Positions 47,419-54,854 of a stretch of DNA of 64,000 nucleotides are shown one piece after another. The DNA is taken from NCBI GenBank assembly GCA_016208305.1, contig JACQYI010000009.1:372001-436000 (forward strand), read 5' to 3'. Origin of the DNA: Oscillatoriophycideae cyanobacterium NC_groundwater_1537_Pr4_S-0.65um_50_18 (GTDB lineage Bacteria > Cyanobacteriota > Cyanobacteriia > Elainellales > Elainellaceae). Position 1 is the stretch's first letter. The number at the start of each line of letters is the position of its first letter. The notes under the pieces were generated by a model, which saw only the letters and a program-made list of their open reading frames with translations, had not been told where the DNA came from and searched no databases. A program made the translations under genes and the position numbers.

Positions 47419-48459
47419 CTAGCTTAAGTAGAGATTGATCAGCAAGGTAAACAGAAAAGACAGCAGCGCCGCTAGCGTAAATAGATAGATGATCGGTTTG
47501 GGGCGAAAGAGCGAAGCCAGCAGGGCAATATTTTTGAGATCAAACATGGGGCCAAACACCAAGAATGCCAGCAGTGCCCCACTCGTAAAGCTAGAAGCAA
47601 AAGAAAGGGCAAAAAAGGCATCCACGGTTGAGCAGATGGAGACGACGCAGGCCAGAATCATCATCGCTACTACCGAAGTCACAGGGCTTTGCCCCAGGCT
47701 CAAGATTATCTCACGGGGGAAAGCCGTTTGCACGATCGCCGCGATCGCAGTTCCAATTACCAGAACACCCCCCAGCTCTCGTAGCTCTTGCACCACGTTG
47801 TCTAACATCAGCCACAGTCGCTCTGGCAGGGGTCGCACCGGACTGATGGCCGCTGCCGAGAGGGTATCAAGGCGCAACGGCTGACCCACTTCTCCCAAGA
47901 GATTAGTTTCACCCAAAATAAACGTACCCGACTGCAGCAGCGTTGGCTTTTCAGATTGAGCGCGATCGCCCCTCTGGATCACAGGCATTGACCGAGCCAC
48001 AGAAGGTTGCAGCAGCGATCGCACGTCTTTTTGCGTACTAAACACCCAGCCAATGATGGTGGCAATCAGCAGCGTCAAGCCCACCCGCAAAAACACAAGT
48101 TCGGGCTGATCTCGGAAAGCCGTCCAGGTTGCCCAAAAAACGATCGGATTCACCGTCGGAGCGGCCAACAGAAAGCCGATCGCCATCGCAGAAGGGGCAC
48201 CCTGCACAATGAGCCGTCGGGCAACGGGCACGTTACCACACTCGCACACCGGAAACAGACAGCCAATTAGGCTACCGGTTAGCGCTGCCAAGAAAGGATT
48301 GCGTGGCACGATCGCAATTAGCCGTCGCTCATCGACAAACAAGAGCAAGGCGCTAGAAAATAGCACGCCCAGAATTAAGAAGGGCATCGCTTCTACTAGC
48401 AAGCTAAAAAATAGGGTCAGGGCGTTGTTGAACTGATTCACGAGGTTTGGGTTCGGCAA
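47419..48459 (-). CDS. UPF0718/DUF318 permease
   Basis: Inner-membrane permease of 346 residues (TTG start at 48459; GTG 48441 is an alternative giving 340). Two groups of helices flank a soluble linker (about 140-215). The conserved CxC motif is in IGCLFPVCECGNVPVARRL (about 65-83), with AAPTVNPIVFWATW after it; the second half has SICSTVDAFFALSFAS and FGPMFDLKNIALL. Related permeases include ArsP organoarsenical exporters, but that assignment is not supported specifically here. The TIGR03943 gene follows and probably supplies an accessory subunit. Confidence 0.85.
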   Translation of the reverse strand: MPNPNLVNQFNNALTLFFSLLVEAMPFLILGVLFSSALLLFVDERRLIAIVPRNPFLAALTGSLIGCLFPVCECGNVPVARRLIVQGAPSAMAIGFLLAAPTVNPIVFWATWTAFRDQPELVFLRVGLTLLIATIIGWVFSTQKDVRSLLQPSVARSMPVIQRGDRAQSEKPTLLQSGTFILGETNLLGEVGQPLRLDTLSAAAISPVRPLPERLWLMLDNVVQELRELGGVLVIGTAIAAIVQTAFPREIILSLGQSPVTSVVAMMILACVVSICSTVDAFFALSFASSFTSGALLAFLVFGPMFDLKNIALLASLFRPKPIIYLFTLAALLSFLFTLLINLYLS

Positions 48460-48568
48460 AGGGGTTTGACCTGGAAAGCTATTTTAGCGGATCAGCGTTG
48501 ACTCTACCCCGTTTACCTCATCTTCATTGCCATAATCACCCCTAATCGCCTTCGCAACGTTCACAATC

Positions 48569-48597
48569 TTGATTGACCATTCAAAAATGGGTATACT
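48569..48597 (+). promoter_or_regulatory. Promoter and operator of the TetR gene
   Basis: TTGATT (48569-48574) and TATACT (48592-48597) are exactly 17 bases apart. The spacer contains CCATT-CAAA-AATGG, a dyad holding the half-site CATTCAA that also occurs in the palindrome before the GST gene. This suggests autoregulation by the TetR protein encoded 36 bases downstream. Confidence 0.65.
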
Positions 48598-48632
48598 GGC
48601 TACATTCCTGCAATCAAAGTTTGAGTATTTCT

Positions 48633-49229
48633 GTGGTGCGGCAGCGAGAGTTTGACATAGACGAGGTCTTAACCACGGTGATGGATTTGTTTTGGCAGCG
48701 TGGATATGCCAACACTTCCATGAAAGACATTGTGCAAGCCACAGGTATACAGCCTGGGAGCCTATATGCTGCTTTTGGAGACAAAGAGAAGCTCTTTCAA
48801 CAAGCCTTCAAAAAGTACACCCAAGAATTCTTTTTTGCATCTATTCCCCGTCGCTGTTCGCCTTTAGAGGGCATCCAAGCTTGGTTTGAATACTTAGCAA
48901 AAGTGATGGCGAGTGACCCCAATCAAAAAGGGTGCTTGCTGATTAATACGGCTATGGAACGAGAATCTCATTCGGCAAGCACGATCGCTGTGGTTGAAAG
49001 TCGGTTAGATGACATTGAGACATTTTTTCGGCAGAACCTGACTCAAGCGGTTCAGGACGGAGATTTGCCGAGTTCTTTTGAGGTCGAAACTAAGGCCAAA
49101 GCCTTACTGGGAATGGCGGTTGGCATGTTGGCTGTTGCACGAATGCGACGAGATGCGAAAACGCTGAACAGCATTGCGACGGCTGCGATTGCCCTCTTTC
49201 ACCCCGATTACCTCTTTCACCCCGATTAA
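48633..49229 (+). CDS. TetR-family transcriptional regulator
   Basis: Regulator of about 198 residues; GTG at 48633 or 48636 gives the normal TetR N-terminus (VRQREFDIDEVL), while the upstream in-frame start would fall inside the promoter. The helix-turn-helix is FWQRGYANTSMKDIVQATGIQPGSLYAAFGDKEKLFQQAFKKY. The C-terminal ligand domain has GCLLINTAMERE, a feature of the YdeS/AcuR-like subgroup. Its targets are very likely the GST and SDR genes that follow, since a nested palindrome lies before the GST gene. The C-terminus ends in a duplicated FHPDYLFHPD. Confidence 0.9.
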   Translation: MVRQREFDIDEVLTTVMDLFWQRGYANTSMKDIVQATGIQPGSLYAAFGDKEKLFQQAFKKYTQEFFFASIPRRCSPLEGIQAWFEYLAKVMASDPNQKGCLLINTAMERESHSASTIAVVESRLDDIETFFRQNLTQAVQDGDLPSSFEVETKAKALLGMAVGMLAVARMRRDAKTLNSIATAAIALFHPDYLFHPD

Positions 49230-49269
49230 TAGCTGCTTTTGGCTTGACACGCCATTTTTTTCCTCTTAT

Positions 49270-49304
49270 CTTGAATGAATGTTCAATTTGAACGAGCATT
49301 CAAG
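49270..49304 (+). promoter_or_regulatory. Nested-palindrome operator before the GST gene
   Basis: Outer arms CTTGAATG (49270-49277) and CATTCAAG (49297-49304) enclose an inner perfect palindrome GTTCAA-T-TTGAAC (49281-49293). The outer CATTCAA half-site is shared with the TetR gene promoter. It ends 30 bases before the GST start, the usual place for a TetR-type operator. Confidence 0.7.
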
Positions 49305-49334
49305 AATTCAAATCATCCTTAAGGAGTCCTTGTG

Positions 49335-49982
49335 ATGAGCCTAATTTTGCATGGCTTTCCGGTCAGTCCGTATGTCCGCGCTGCCCGAATTGCCTTGATT
49401 GAGAAAGGCGTTGATCATCAGTTCAACGAAATTGGATTCGACGACTTGGCAACAGATGACTATGCAAAACTAAATCCCTTTCGCAAGATGCCTGTGCTGC
49501 AACAGGGAGCGTTTGTTTTGTACGAAACGCCTGCCATCTTAGGCTATGTGGATGAGGCGTTTGAAGGGGTATCGTTGCAGCCTACCGATGCAAAAACTCG
49601 CGCCCAAATGCAGAAGTGGATAGGGATTGCAGTTCATTATTTGTACCCCGTTGGCGTAATACAGCTCTTTTTGCAGCGCATTATGACGCCGATTATGGGG
49701 AGTGAACCGAATGAATCCATTATTGCGGAGTCGGCCGCGATCGCCAGTCAGCACCTTGATGTCTTGGAACGGGAGCTGGCAACGCCATTTTTGCTGGGGG
49801 ATGCGTTGAGTTTGGCTGACATCCTTGCAGGGGTGATGGTGTACTACATCAACATGACGCAGGAAGGCGTCGCGCTGGTGCAAGCTAGACCGAAGACGGC
49901 AGATTGGCTTGCTGGCTTAAGCCAACGCCCCAGTTTTGAACAAACGCTTGCAGGATTGTTGGTGGGCAAGGCGCAAGGTTAA
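49335..49982 (+). CDS. Glutathione S-transferase
   Basis: Cytosolic GST of 215 residues from ATG 49335 (GTG at 49332 is adjacent; AGGAG upstream fits either). The N-terminal thioredoxin fold has LILHGFPVSPYVRAARIALIEKGV, with Ser/Tyr rather than Cys at the likely catalytic spot, then the cis-Pro KMPVLQ and ETPAILGYVDEAF for the glutathione gamma-Glu site. The all-helical C-terminal domain has FLLGDALSLADILAGVMVYY. Probably detoxifies electrophiles. It lies downstream of a TetR operator and 42 bases before the SDR gene, so the three genes look like a small inducible detoxification unit. Confidence 0.88.
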   Translation: MSLILHGFPVSPYVRAARIALIEKGVDHQFNEIGFDDLATDDYAKLNPFRKMPVLQQGAFVLYETPAILGYVDEAFEGVSLQPTDAKTRAQMQKWIGIAVHYLYPVGVIQLFLQRIMTPIMGSEPNESIIAESAAIASQHLDVLERELATPFLLGDALSLADILAGVMVYYINMTQEGVALVQARPKTADWLAGLSQRPSFEQTLAGLLVGKAQG

Positions 49983-50024
49983 CCAAAGTGCAGAGAAAAT
50001 GGAGTCGCTGAGGAGATTTTTATC

Positions 50025-50738
50025 ATGCAGTTAGCTGAAAAGCAGGTGGTTGTGGTCGGGGGTAGTCAGGGAATTGGCTATGAAACAGCACGGTTGGCAG
50101 CTCAGGCGGGGGCAAAAGTGACCATTATGGGGCGATCGCCCGAAAAATTACAGGCAGCACGCGATCGCTTAGGCGAAGTCCAAACGGCTGTGGTCGATAT
50201 CACCGATGCAGCGGCTGTGCATCAAGCGTTCGCAGCAATGCAGCATGTCGATCATGTCTACATTGCTGCGGGCAGTTTTGTGGGCGGCAAGATTCTGGAT
50301 GGCGCTGTTGATCACTTTCGGGCTGCTCTTGAAAGCCGCCTCTGGGGAAGCGTGCATGTGATTCAATCGGCTGCGTCTAAAATTCCGGCGGGTGGCTCGG
50401 TGACGCTGACTGGCGGTTTATCGACCGATCGCCCGGTGGCAGGTGCTTGGGTAACGGCAGTGGCAACGGCAGCGGCGGAGCAAATGTCGCGGGCGTTGGC
50501 AGTGGAGTTAAGCCCAATTCGCATTAATGCGGTTGCACCTGGCTGGACGGATACTCCCATGTGGGATGCTATTTTTGGCGAGGCTAAACAAGGTGCTTTT
50601 CAGGAGGTTGCGGCAAAGATCCCGACTGGACGATTGGCAACGGCTGAGGAAGTGGCCAGTGCGGTGATTTTTCTGATGTGCAATTCAGCCATTACGGGTG
50701 AGGTGATTCATACGGATGGCGGTCATCGCTATGTTTGA
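50025..50738 (+). CDS. Short-chain dehydrogenase/reductase without a YxxxK motif
   Basis: Rossmann-fold SDR of 237 residues, GAGGAG upstream of the ATG. The cofactor motif GGSQGIGYETARLAAQAG (about 12-29) and the basic residue MGRSPEKL, which favours NADPH, are present, as is INAVAPGWTDTPMW after the active site. Where family members have YxxxK, this protein reads AGAWVTAVATAAAEQMSRALAVEL, so neither catalytic Tyr nor Lys is visible; the Ser region is SVTLTGGLST. It may be a binding protein or use an alternative mechanism. It belongs to the TetR-GST unit. Confidence 0.88.
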   Translation: MQLAEKQVVVVGGSQGIGYETARLAAQAGAKVTIMGRSPEKLQAARDRLGEVQTAVVDITDAAAVHQAFAAMQHVDHVYIAAGSFVGGKILDGAVDHFRAALESRLWGSVHVIQSAASKIPAGGSVTLTGGLSTDRPVAGAWVTAVATAAAEQMSRALAVELSPIRINAVAPGWTDTPMWDAIFGEAKQGAFQEVAAKIPTGRLATAEEVASAVIFLMCNSAITGEVIHTDGGHRYV

Positions 50739-51527
50739 GCCGCGATCGCGTGATCAGCTCAGGTTAGGGTAGGGTTGAGTCGCGTAGCGCTTGGCATGAA
50801 TGCTTTTTTCAAGATGTACATCGTTGCGTGGCTCTGCTGGGCAACGATTTAATTTGGGCGATCGGGTTGTTCTGTGCCTCTACGACTGTATGCTGCCAGC
50901 TTGGCGATCGGACTCCATTAAACTCTGTTAAAGAACGCTTTTAATCATGCGTTGGTATTTTAATCAAGTATCCTTTACCGCTAGATGACTTGAAGACAAT
51001 AGGTATTACGAGTTTGCTTCGCTTGATAAAGCAGTTGATCTGTTTCAGCGATCGCCAATCGATAACTGCAATGCCTGCGAGCGTCACCGGCGGCAGATAT
51101 CATTGAAACGAAGTCAGAAGTTAACATTCCGTCCGGTGCACGCAAGGGTTAGCTGACGATCGCTGAAGCAGATAAAGTCAGTGACCAAGGAGTTTTTTGG
51201 TTTCCTGCGTCAACCTAACCTATGAGCGATCGCCCTAGGGTATGCCTCAAAGGTGCTAGGGGTTGATACTTAGTGTTCAGAAACCAGCACTGGCTTAATC
51301 AAACTATGAGGGCTTTAAAGTAAGCCCTGGAGTTTGAATTCCTAATATTTTTCTTGTAAAGATTGTATCAAGGTAATTGTTTGCGTCAGTAATATCACCT
51401 AAAATTCGCCATGAGAATTTCTCTTTGCATAGATATTTCTCAGGGTGACCCATCGGAATCGACAGATAGATTGCCCGACCTGAGCAAAAGCGCAGGCAAA
51501 TAAACATGGAGTAATAAGGATAAAGTT
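50739..51527. other. Long intergenic region with repeat remnants
   Basis: 789 bases. Holds the attC-like element (51056-51156) and a 17-base inverted repeat ATCTGYTTCAGCGATCG (51038-51054 against 51157-51173, one mismatch) that flanks that element precisely. No supported gene; a 67-codon minus frame at 51304-51507 has no family resemblance. Confidence 0.55.
51056..51156. repeat. attC-like imperfect inverted repeat
   Basis: The ends ATAAC (about 51062-51066) and GTTAGCT (about 51149-51155) are complementary over TAAC/GTTA; the right one matches the integron core GTTRRRY at 6 of 7 positions, the left one only weakly matches RYYYAAC. Inside, GCGAGCGTCACCGGCGGC pairs imperfectly with CCGTCCGGTGCACGC, with single unpaired bases, around an AT-rich centre. 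This is the architecture of integron attC sites. An integron-type integrase remnant lies 2.65 kb downstream. Confidence 0.4.
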
Positions 51528-53435
51528 GTGGCTCAGATTTCTCCCAATCCCAATCCCGCAGGCAATACGATTACTGTTCCGAATGTAGACTCAAACAACG
51601 CTTTTTTTCTTAATCAAGGCACCATTAGCATTCTTAAAGATGCCAACTTCTTGAATTTCAGCACCCTCCAAAATGACGGCACCATCATCAATGACGGCGA
51701 GTTCAATAGTTTTGAGGGCGTACTCGAAAATAACGGCACCTTCATCAATAACGGCATCTTCGAAAATAGCGTCAGAACCCTCAACAATACAGGCACCCTC
51801 AACAATAATGGCATTCTCAGCAGTGGCTCCTTCGCCAACAATTACGGCATCCTCAATAATTTCAGCACAGGCACTCTTAACCTTCAATTTCAATTTTTCA
51901 ATTACGGCATCCTCAACAATTACGGCATCCTCAACAACGACGACCCCCTCTTCTCCAATTTAGGCGACCTCAACAATACAGGCACCCTCAACAACAACGA
52001 AACCCTCTTCAACATCTCCACCCTTACCAATGATGGCACCCTCAATAATACAGGTACCCTCAACAATTTGGGCGACCTCAACAATAACGACACCCTCAAC
52101 AATATAGTTACTCTCACTAACACAGGTACCCTCAATAATATAGGTACTCTCACTAACACAGGCACCCTTGCAAACAATAAAACCCTTACTAATGGGGGCA
52201 CTATCAATAATGAGAGCACCTTCACGAATGGGGATACTCTTTTTAATAACGGCACCCTGGCTAATACTGGCACCCTCACGAATGGAGGCAACTTTTTTAA
52301 TAACGGCACCCTTACGAATACTGGAGCCGGTAGCTTTGTCAATAACGGCACAATTGCTGGAACAGGTACATTTGTAGGCGCACTATCAGGCGGTACGGTT
52401 GCCCTTGGGCACGCAGCAGACCCGCACGCTACCTTTACCGTCGATGGCACCTTTACCCTGGGCACGCTCAATATCTCCTTCAATGGGACTGAAGCCGGTG
52501 ACTTTGATCTACTCAGTGTCACGGGTGCAGCTAATCTTCCTTCAGGCACAATTAACTTCAACTTTGACGAAGAAGGACTGAAAAACGACATTGCAGAAGG
52601 GGAAACAGAATCTATTACTTTCCTTACAGCTGGCACCCTCAGCAACTCACTCAACTTAGTAAGCCTCACTCCCATTGATGATGGAGATAATGGAGCTGAT
52701 TTTGATTTCGTCCTGCGGCAAGACGGCACCAACTTAGTCTTAGATATCACTCGCCCAAGTCCTAATCAAGCCCCAATTGCCACCGACGACACCTTTTCTA
52801 TCCGCAAAAACGAAACGGTTAACCTGACTGTACTTACCAACGATAGCGACCCCAATAGTGACACGCTAACCATCACTGGTATCGGCAATTTAGCTCCCTC
52901 TGTGGGTAGTCTCACCAACAATGGAACATCGATTACCTTTAATCCAGCTGATAACTTCAGCGGAGATACAACCTTCGAGTACACTATTAGCGATGGTAAG
53001 GGCGGCACCGATACCGCCAGCGTCGTTGTCTCTGTCGGAACTGTACAAGGCCCTGCCAACGGTAATAACAGATATGAAGGCAACAACGGCGATGACTTGC
53101 TGGATGGTGGCAATGGCGATGATACGCTCATTGGCAATGGCGGCAACGACACGTTGATTGGCGGTAACGGAAACGATCGGCTGATTAGTGGCGGAGGCAA
53201 TGACACCGTTACCGGAGGAAAGGGTGCTGATATCTTTGCGATCGCTTCTGATGGCAGCACCGATACCTTCACTGATTTTAGTGTTGCTCAAGGGGACAAA
53301 ATTGGACTGAGCGGGGTGCAGTTTAGCCAACTTAGCTTCTCTGGCAATCAAATCTTCTTTGGCAGCACAGCACTAGCCACCTTGAATAGTGTAAATACCT
53401 CTTCCTTGACTGCGGCAAATTTTGTCACTGTTTAA
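51528..53435 (+). CDS. RTX/cadherin-like secreted protein with hexapeptide-repeat N-terminus
   Basis: Putative secreted protein of 635 residues; GTG start with AAGGA upstream. Residues about 28-275 are a run of six-residue repeats with consensus G-T-L-x-N-N/T (NTGTLNN, GDLNN, TLTNTGTLNN), rich in Asn, Gly and Thr, encoded by an 18-base DNA repeat; a beta-solenoid is likely. Then a beta domain (about 285-410), a cadherin-like/tandem-95 domain (about 420-507, APIATDDTFSIRKNE, VLTNDSDPNSDTLTIT, FNPADNFSGDTTFEYTISDGKGG), and RTX calcium repeats (about 515-570, GNNGDDLLDGGNGDDTLIG). No signal peptide: type I export is likely. A terminator follows. Confidence 0.9.
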   Translation: MAQISPNPNPAGNTITVPNVDSNNAFFLNQGTISILKDANFLNFSTLQNDGTIINDGEFNSFEGVLENNGTFINNGIFENSVRTLNNTGTLNNNGILSSGSFANNYGILNNFSTGTLNLQFQFFNYGILNNYGILNNDDPLFSNLGDLNNTGTLNNNETLFNISTLTNDGTLNNTGTLNNLGDLNNNDTLNNIVTLTNTGTLNNIGTLTNTGTLANNKTLTNGGTINNESTFTNGDTLFNNGTLANTGTLTNGGNFFNNGTLTNTGAGSFVNNGTIAGTGTFVGALSGGTVALGHAADPHATFTVDGTFTLGTLNISFNGTEAGDFDLLSVTGAANLPSGTINFNFDEEGLKNDIAEGETESITFLTAGTLSNSLNLVSLTPIDDGDNGADFDFVLRQDGTNLVLDITRPSPNQAPIATDDTFSIRKNETVNLTVLTNDSDPNSDTLTITGIGNLAPSVGSLTNNGTSITFNPADNFSGDTTFEYTISDGKGGTDTASVVVSVGTVQGPANGNNRYEGNNGDDLLDGGNGDDTLIGNGGNDTLIGGNGNDRLISGGGNDTVTGGKGADIFAIASDGSTDTFTDFSVAQGDKIGLSGVQFSQLSFSGNQIFFGSTALATLNSVNTSSLTAANFVTV

Positions 53436-53473
53436 GAACATGATGCAGTCTTAGCGCAATAAGTATGATAGGT

Positions 53474-53531
53474 GGGAGGAGCCTGGTAGTAGGTCTTCAC
53501 GGTCTTCCTCCCCAATTTTTTAGAATTGACT
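53474..53531 (+). terminator. Terminator of the hexapeptide-repeat RTX gene
   Basis: GGGAGGA (53474-53480) pairs with TCCTCCC (53516-53522) across a long loop, followed by a run of six T (53526-53531). It begins 38 bases past the stop. Confidence 0.65.
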
Positions 53532-53600
53532 ACGTAGCCCTTTAGTACTTTACAAGACAAGGTAGAGTCTCAGTGGAATACCAGCTAACAATTAATAGGC

Positions 53601-53760
53601 TGAAAGTTTCCGTATAACACTTCAGAGAAGGCAGATATACCGAAACTTTCCGTATAACACTCTGATTTGGGCATATAGGCAGAATCTTTCCACATAGTAT
53701 GCCGATTTAGGTAGATAGGCGGAAAGTTTCCGCATATTTTCAGATTTAGTACGCAGTCAA
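53601..53760. repeat. Four 40-bp direct repeats with dyad cores
   Basis: Copies begin exactly at 53601, 53641, 53681 and 53721. Each starts with a near-palindrome NGAAASTTTCC: TGAAAGTTTCC, CGAAACTTTCC, AGAATCTTTCC and GGAAAGTTTCC, the last a perfect dyad about a central base. The cores continue CGTATAACAC in copies 1 and 2; copy tails converge on GATTTAGG and AGATAGGC. Sequence drifts between copies but the 40-base period does not. The array lies 47 bases before the integrase pseudogene start. Confidence 0.85.
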
Positions 53761-53807
53761 TTTATGTAATATCTAATACATATGGATTGTTGGTGTCTCC
53801 CTTCGTT

Positions 53808-54320
53808 ATGCAAGAAAGTCCTAAAAAACTTCTAGATCAGGTGCGAGATGCGATTCGGTTAAAACACTACGCCTACCGGACTGAAGAAACCTACGTGCAA
53901 CGGATAAGACGCTACATCTTGTTCTATAACAAGCGACATCCCAACGAGATGAGAACGGCTGAGATTGAGGCATTTCTCACCCATCTTGCTGTCCAAGGGC
54001 AAGTTGCGGCTTCAACTCAGAATCAGGCGCTCAGCGCTCTGTTGTTTCTTTATCACGAGGTATTGGTTCAAGAGATTGCCAATGTTGATGCGATTCGAGC
54101 CAAACGCACGCACTACTTGCCGACTGTTTTAACCAAGGCAGAGGCGATCGCAGTCATTCAACATCTGTCTGAGGTGCATCAATGAGTCGTGAAGCTGCTT
54201 TACGGGGGTGGCTTGCGATTAATTGAAGGAGTGCGCTTACGGGTTAAAGACATCAGTCGTGGGGGAAAAGGGGCGTGGAGGAAAAGGGGTTCGCAGTCCG
54301 CTACATGTGTAGAAGGGTGA
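53808..54320 (+). pseudogene. Broken integron-type tyrosine integrase
   Basis: Residues from ATG 53808 match the N-terminal SAM-like domain of integron integrases: PKKLLDQVRDAIRLKHYAYRTEETYVQRIRRYILFYNKRHP, EIEAFLTHLAVQGQVAASTQNQALSALLFLYHEVL, then RAKRTHYLPTVLTKAEAIAVIQHL. A TGA at 54183-54185 interrupts the frame where the catalytic domain begins. The same frame continues past it with VVKLLYGGGLRLIEGVRLRVKDIS, the box I region with the first catalytic Arg, then loses all similarity and stops at 54318-54320. The HxxR and Tyr motifs are absent. It is therefore a stop-interrupted and C-terminally truncated remnant. Confidence 0.88.
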
Positions 54321-54389
54321 ATAGAGGCGATCGCCCCCCTCAAACATCAAAAAATCCTGACAAAAGCTGTAACAAATTTCTCAGTACGC

Positions 54390-54419
54390 TTGCATTGATG
54401 CCCGGTTTTATTTTATGCT
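54390..54419 (+). promoter_or_regulatory. Candidate promoter for structured leader
   Basis: TTGCAT (54390-54395) and TATGCT (54414-54419), 18 bases apart. A start six to eight bases on would place the RNA 5' end at the first hairpin, near 54427. Confidence 0.5.
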
Positions 54420-54426
54420 TTCCCGA

Positions 54427-54594
54427 ACTGGTGAGACGCCAGTGAAACGAGCTTAAGGTATGGACGCGGCTGCGGGGGCTACCAAACACCCCACAACCGC
54501 TAACCTGCCGTTCTGGGCAAGCAGAAGGCTGGCTGAGTTGATTTTAAGTCATCGAATGCCTTGCTAATGCAAAAACAAGTGGTTGGCTAACCAC
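54427..54594 (+). ncRNA. Candidate structured 5' leader RNA
   Basis: Four hairpins in 168 bases: ACTGG/CCAGT (54427-54443); GCGGCTGCGGGG with CCCCACAACCGC (54466-54500, two C-A mismatches on this strand, G-U on the other); CCTGCCG-TTCTG with CAGAA-GGCTGG (54504-54532); GTGGTT/AACCAC (54579-54594). They lie between a candidate promoter and the small protein gene 50 bases on. I cannot match it to a known riboswitch or RNA family. Confidence 0.4.
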
Positions 54595-54644
54595 GCCTTA
54601 AGCTTTTCTTCTCTACAAATACCCATTAGCAAGGTAATACCATC

Positions 54645-54845
54645 ATGACGACAGAGTTCAACGAACTGCTGACAGACCATCCTGCCGATCGATCGCAGAT
54701 CTGGCTCATTGGCACCAGCGATCAGGTGATGCATTTGATCAACGAATGCTACGTGAAAGGATTGACGGACGATCGCGCCAAGTTCACCCCTATCATTCCC
54801 CTACCCTTTGGCAACGGTAAGTACATGACGATATTGGTGCGATAA
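54645..54845 (+). CDS. 66-residue protein, function unknown
   Basis: Small soluble acidic-neutral protein: MTTEFNELLTDHPADRSQIW, then LIGTSDQVMHLINECYVKGLTDDRAKFTPIIPLPFGNGKYMTILVR. Predicted mixed alpha/beta. Codon use and the regular hydrophobic pattern suggest a real gene, and AAGG lies upstream of the ATG. It resembles small proteins I recall from cyanobacteria but I cannot name the family or assign a function. It is preceded by a structured leader and converges on glcF with a 9-base gap between stops. Confidence 0.7.
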   Translation: MTTEFNELLTDHPADRSQIWLIGTSDQVMHLINECYVKGLTDDRAKFTPIIPLPFGNGKYMTILVR

Positions 54846-54854
54846 GGAGGTTCC

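Larger units (their letters stand above)
54321..54644 (+). other. Leader region of the 66-residue protein
   Basis: 324 bases with no coding potential of note. Contains the candidate promoter and structured leader described separately, and precedes a small protein gene. Confidence 0.5.

Noticed and set aside
51920-53351. Long minus-strand frames opposite the hexapeptide-repeat gene
   Set aside because: They mirror the 18-base repeat and have no independent protein features or ribosome-binding site.
53601-53760. CRISPR array
   Set aside because: Repeats abut in a fixed 40-base period with drifting sequence and no unique spacers; no cas genes are nearby.
54466-54500. Known riboswitch (cobalamin, guanidine or glutamine type)
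   Set aside because: Conserved boxes of these families are not found; kept only as a candidate structured leader.
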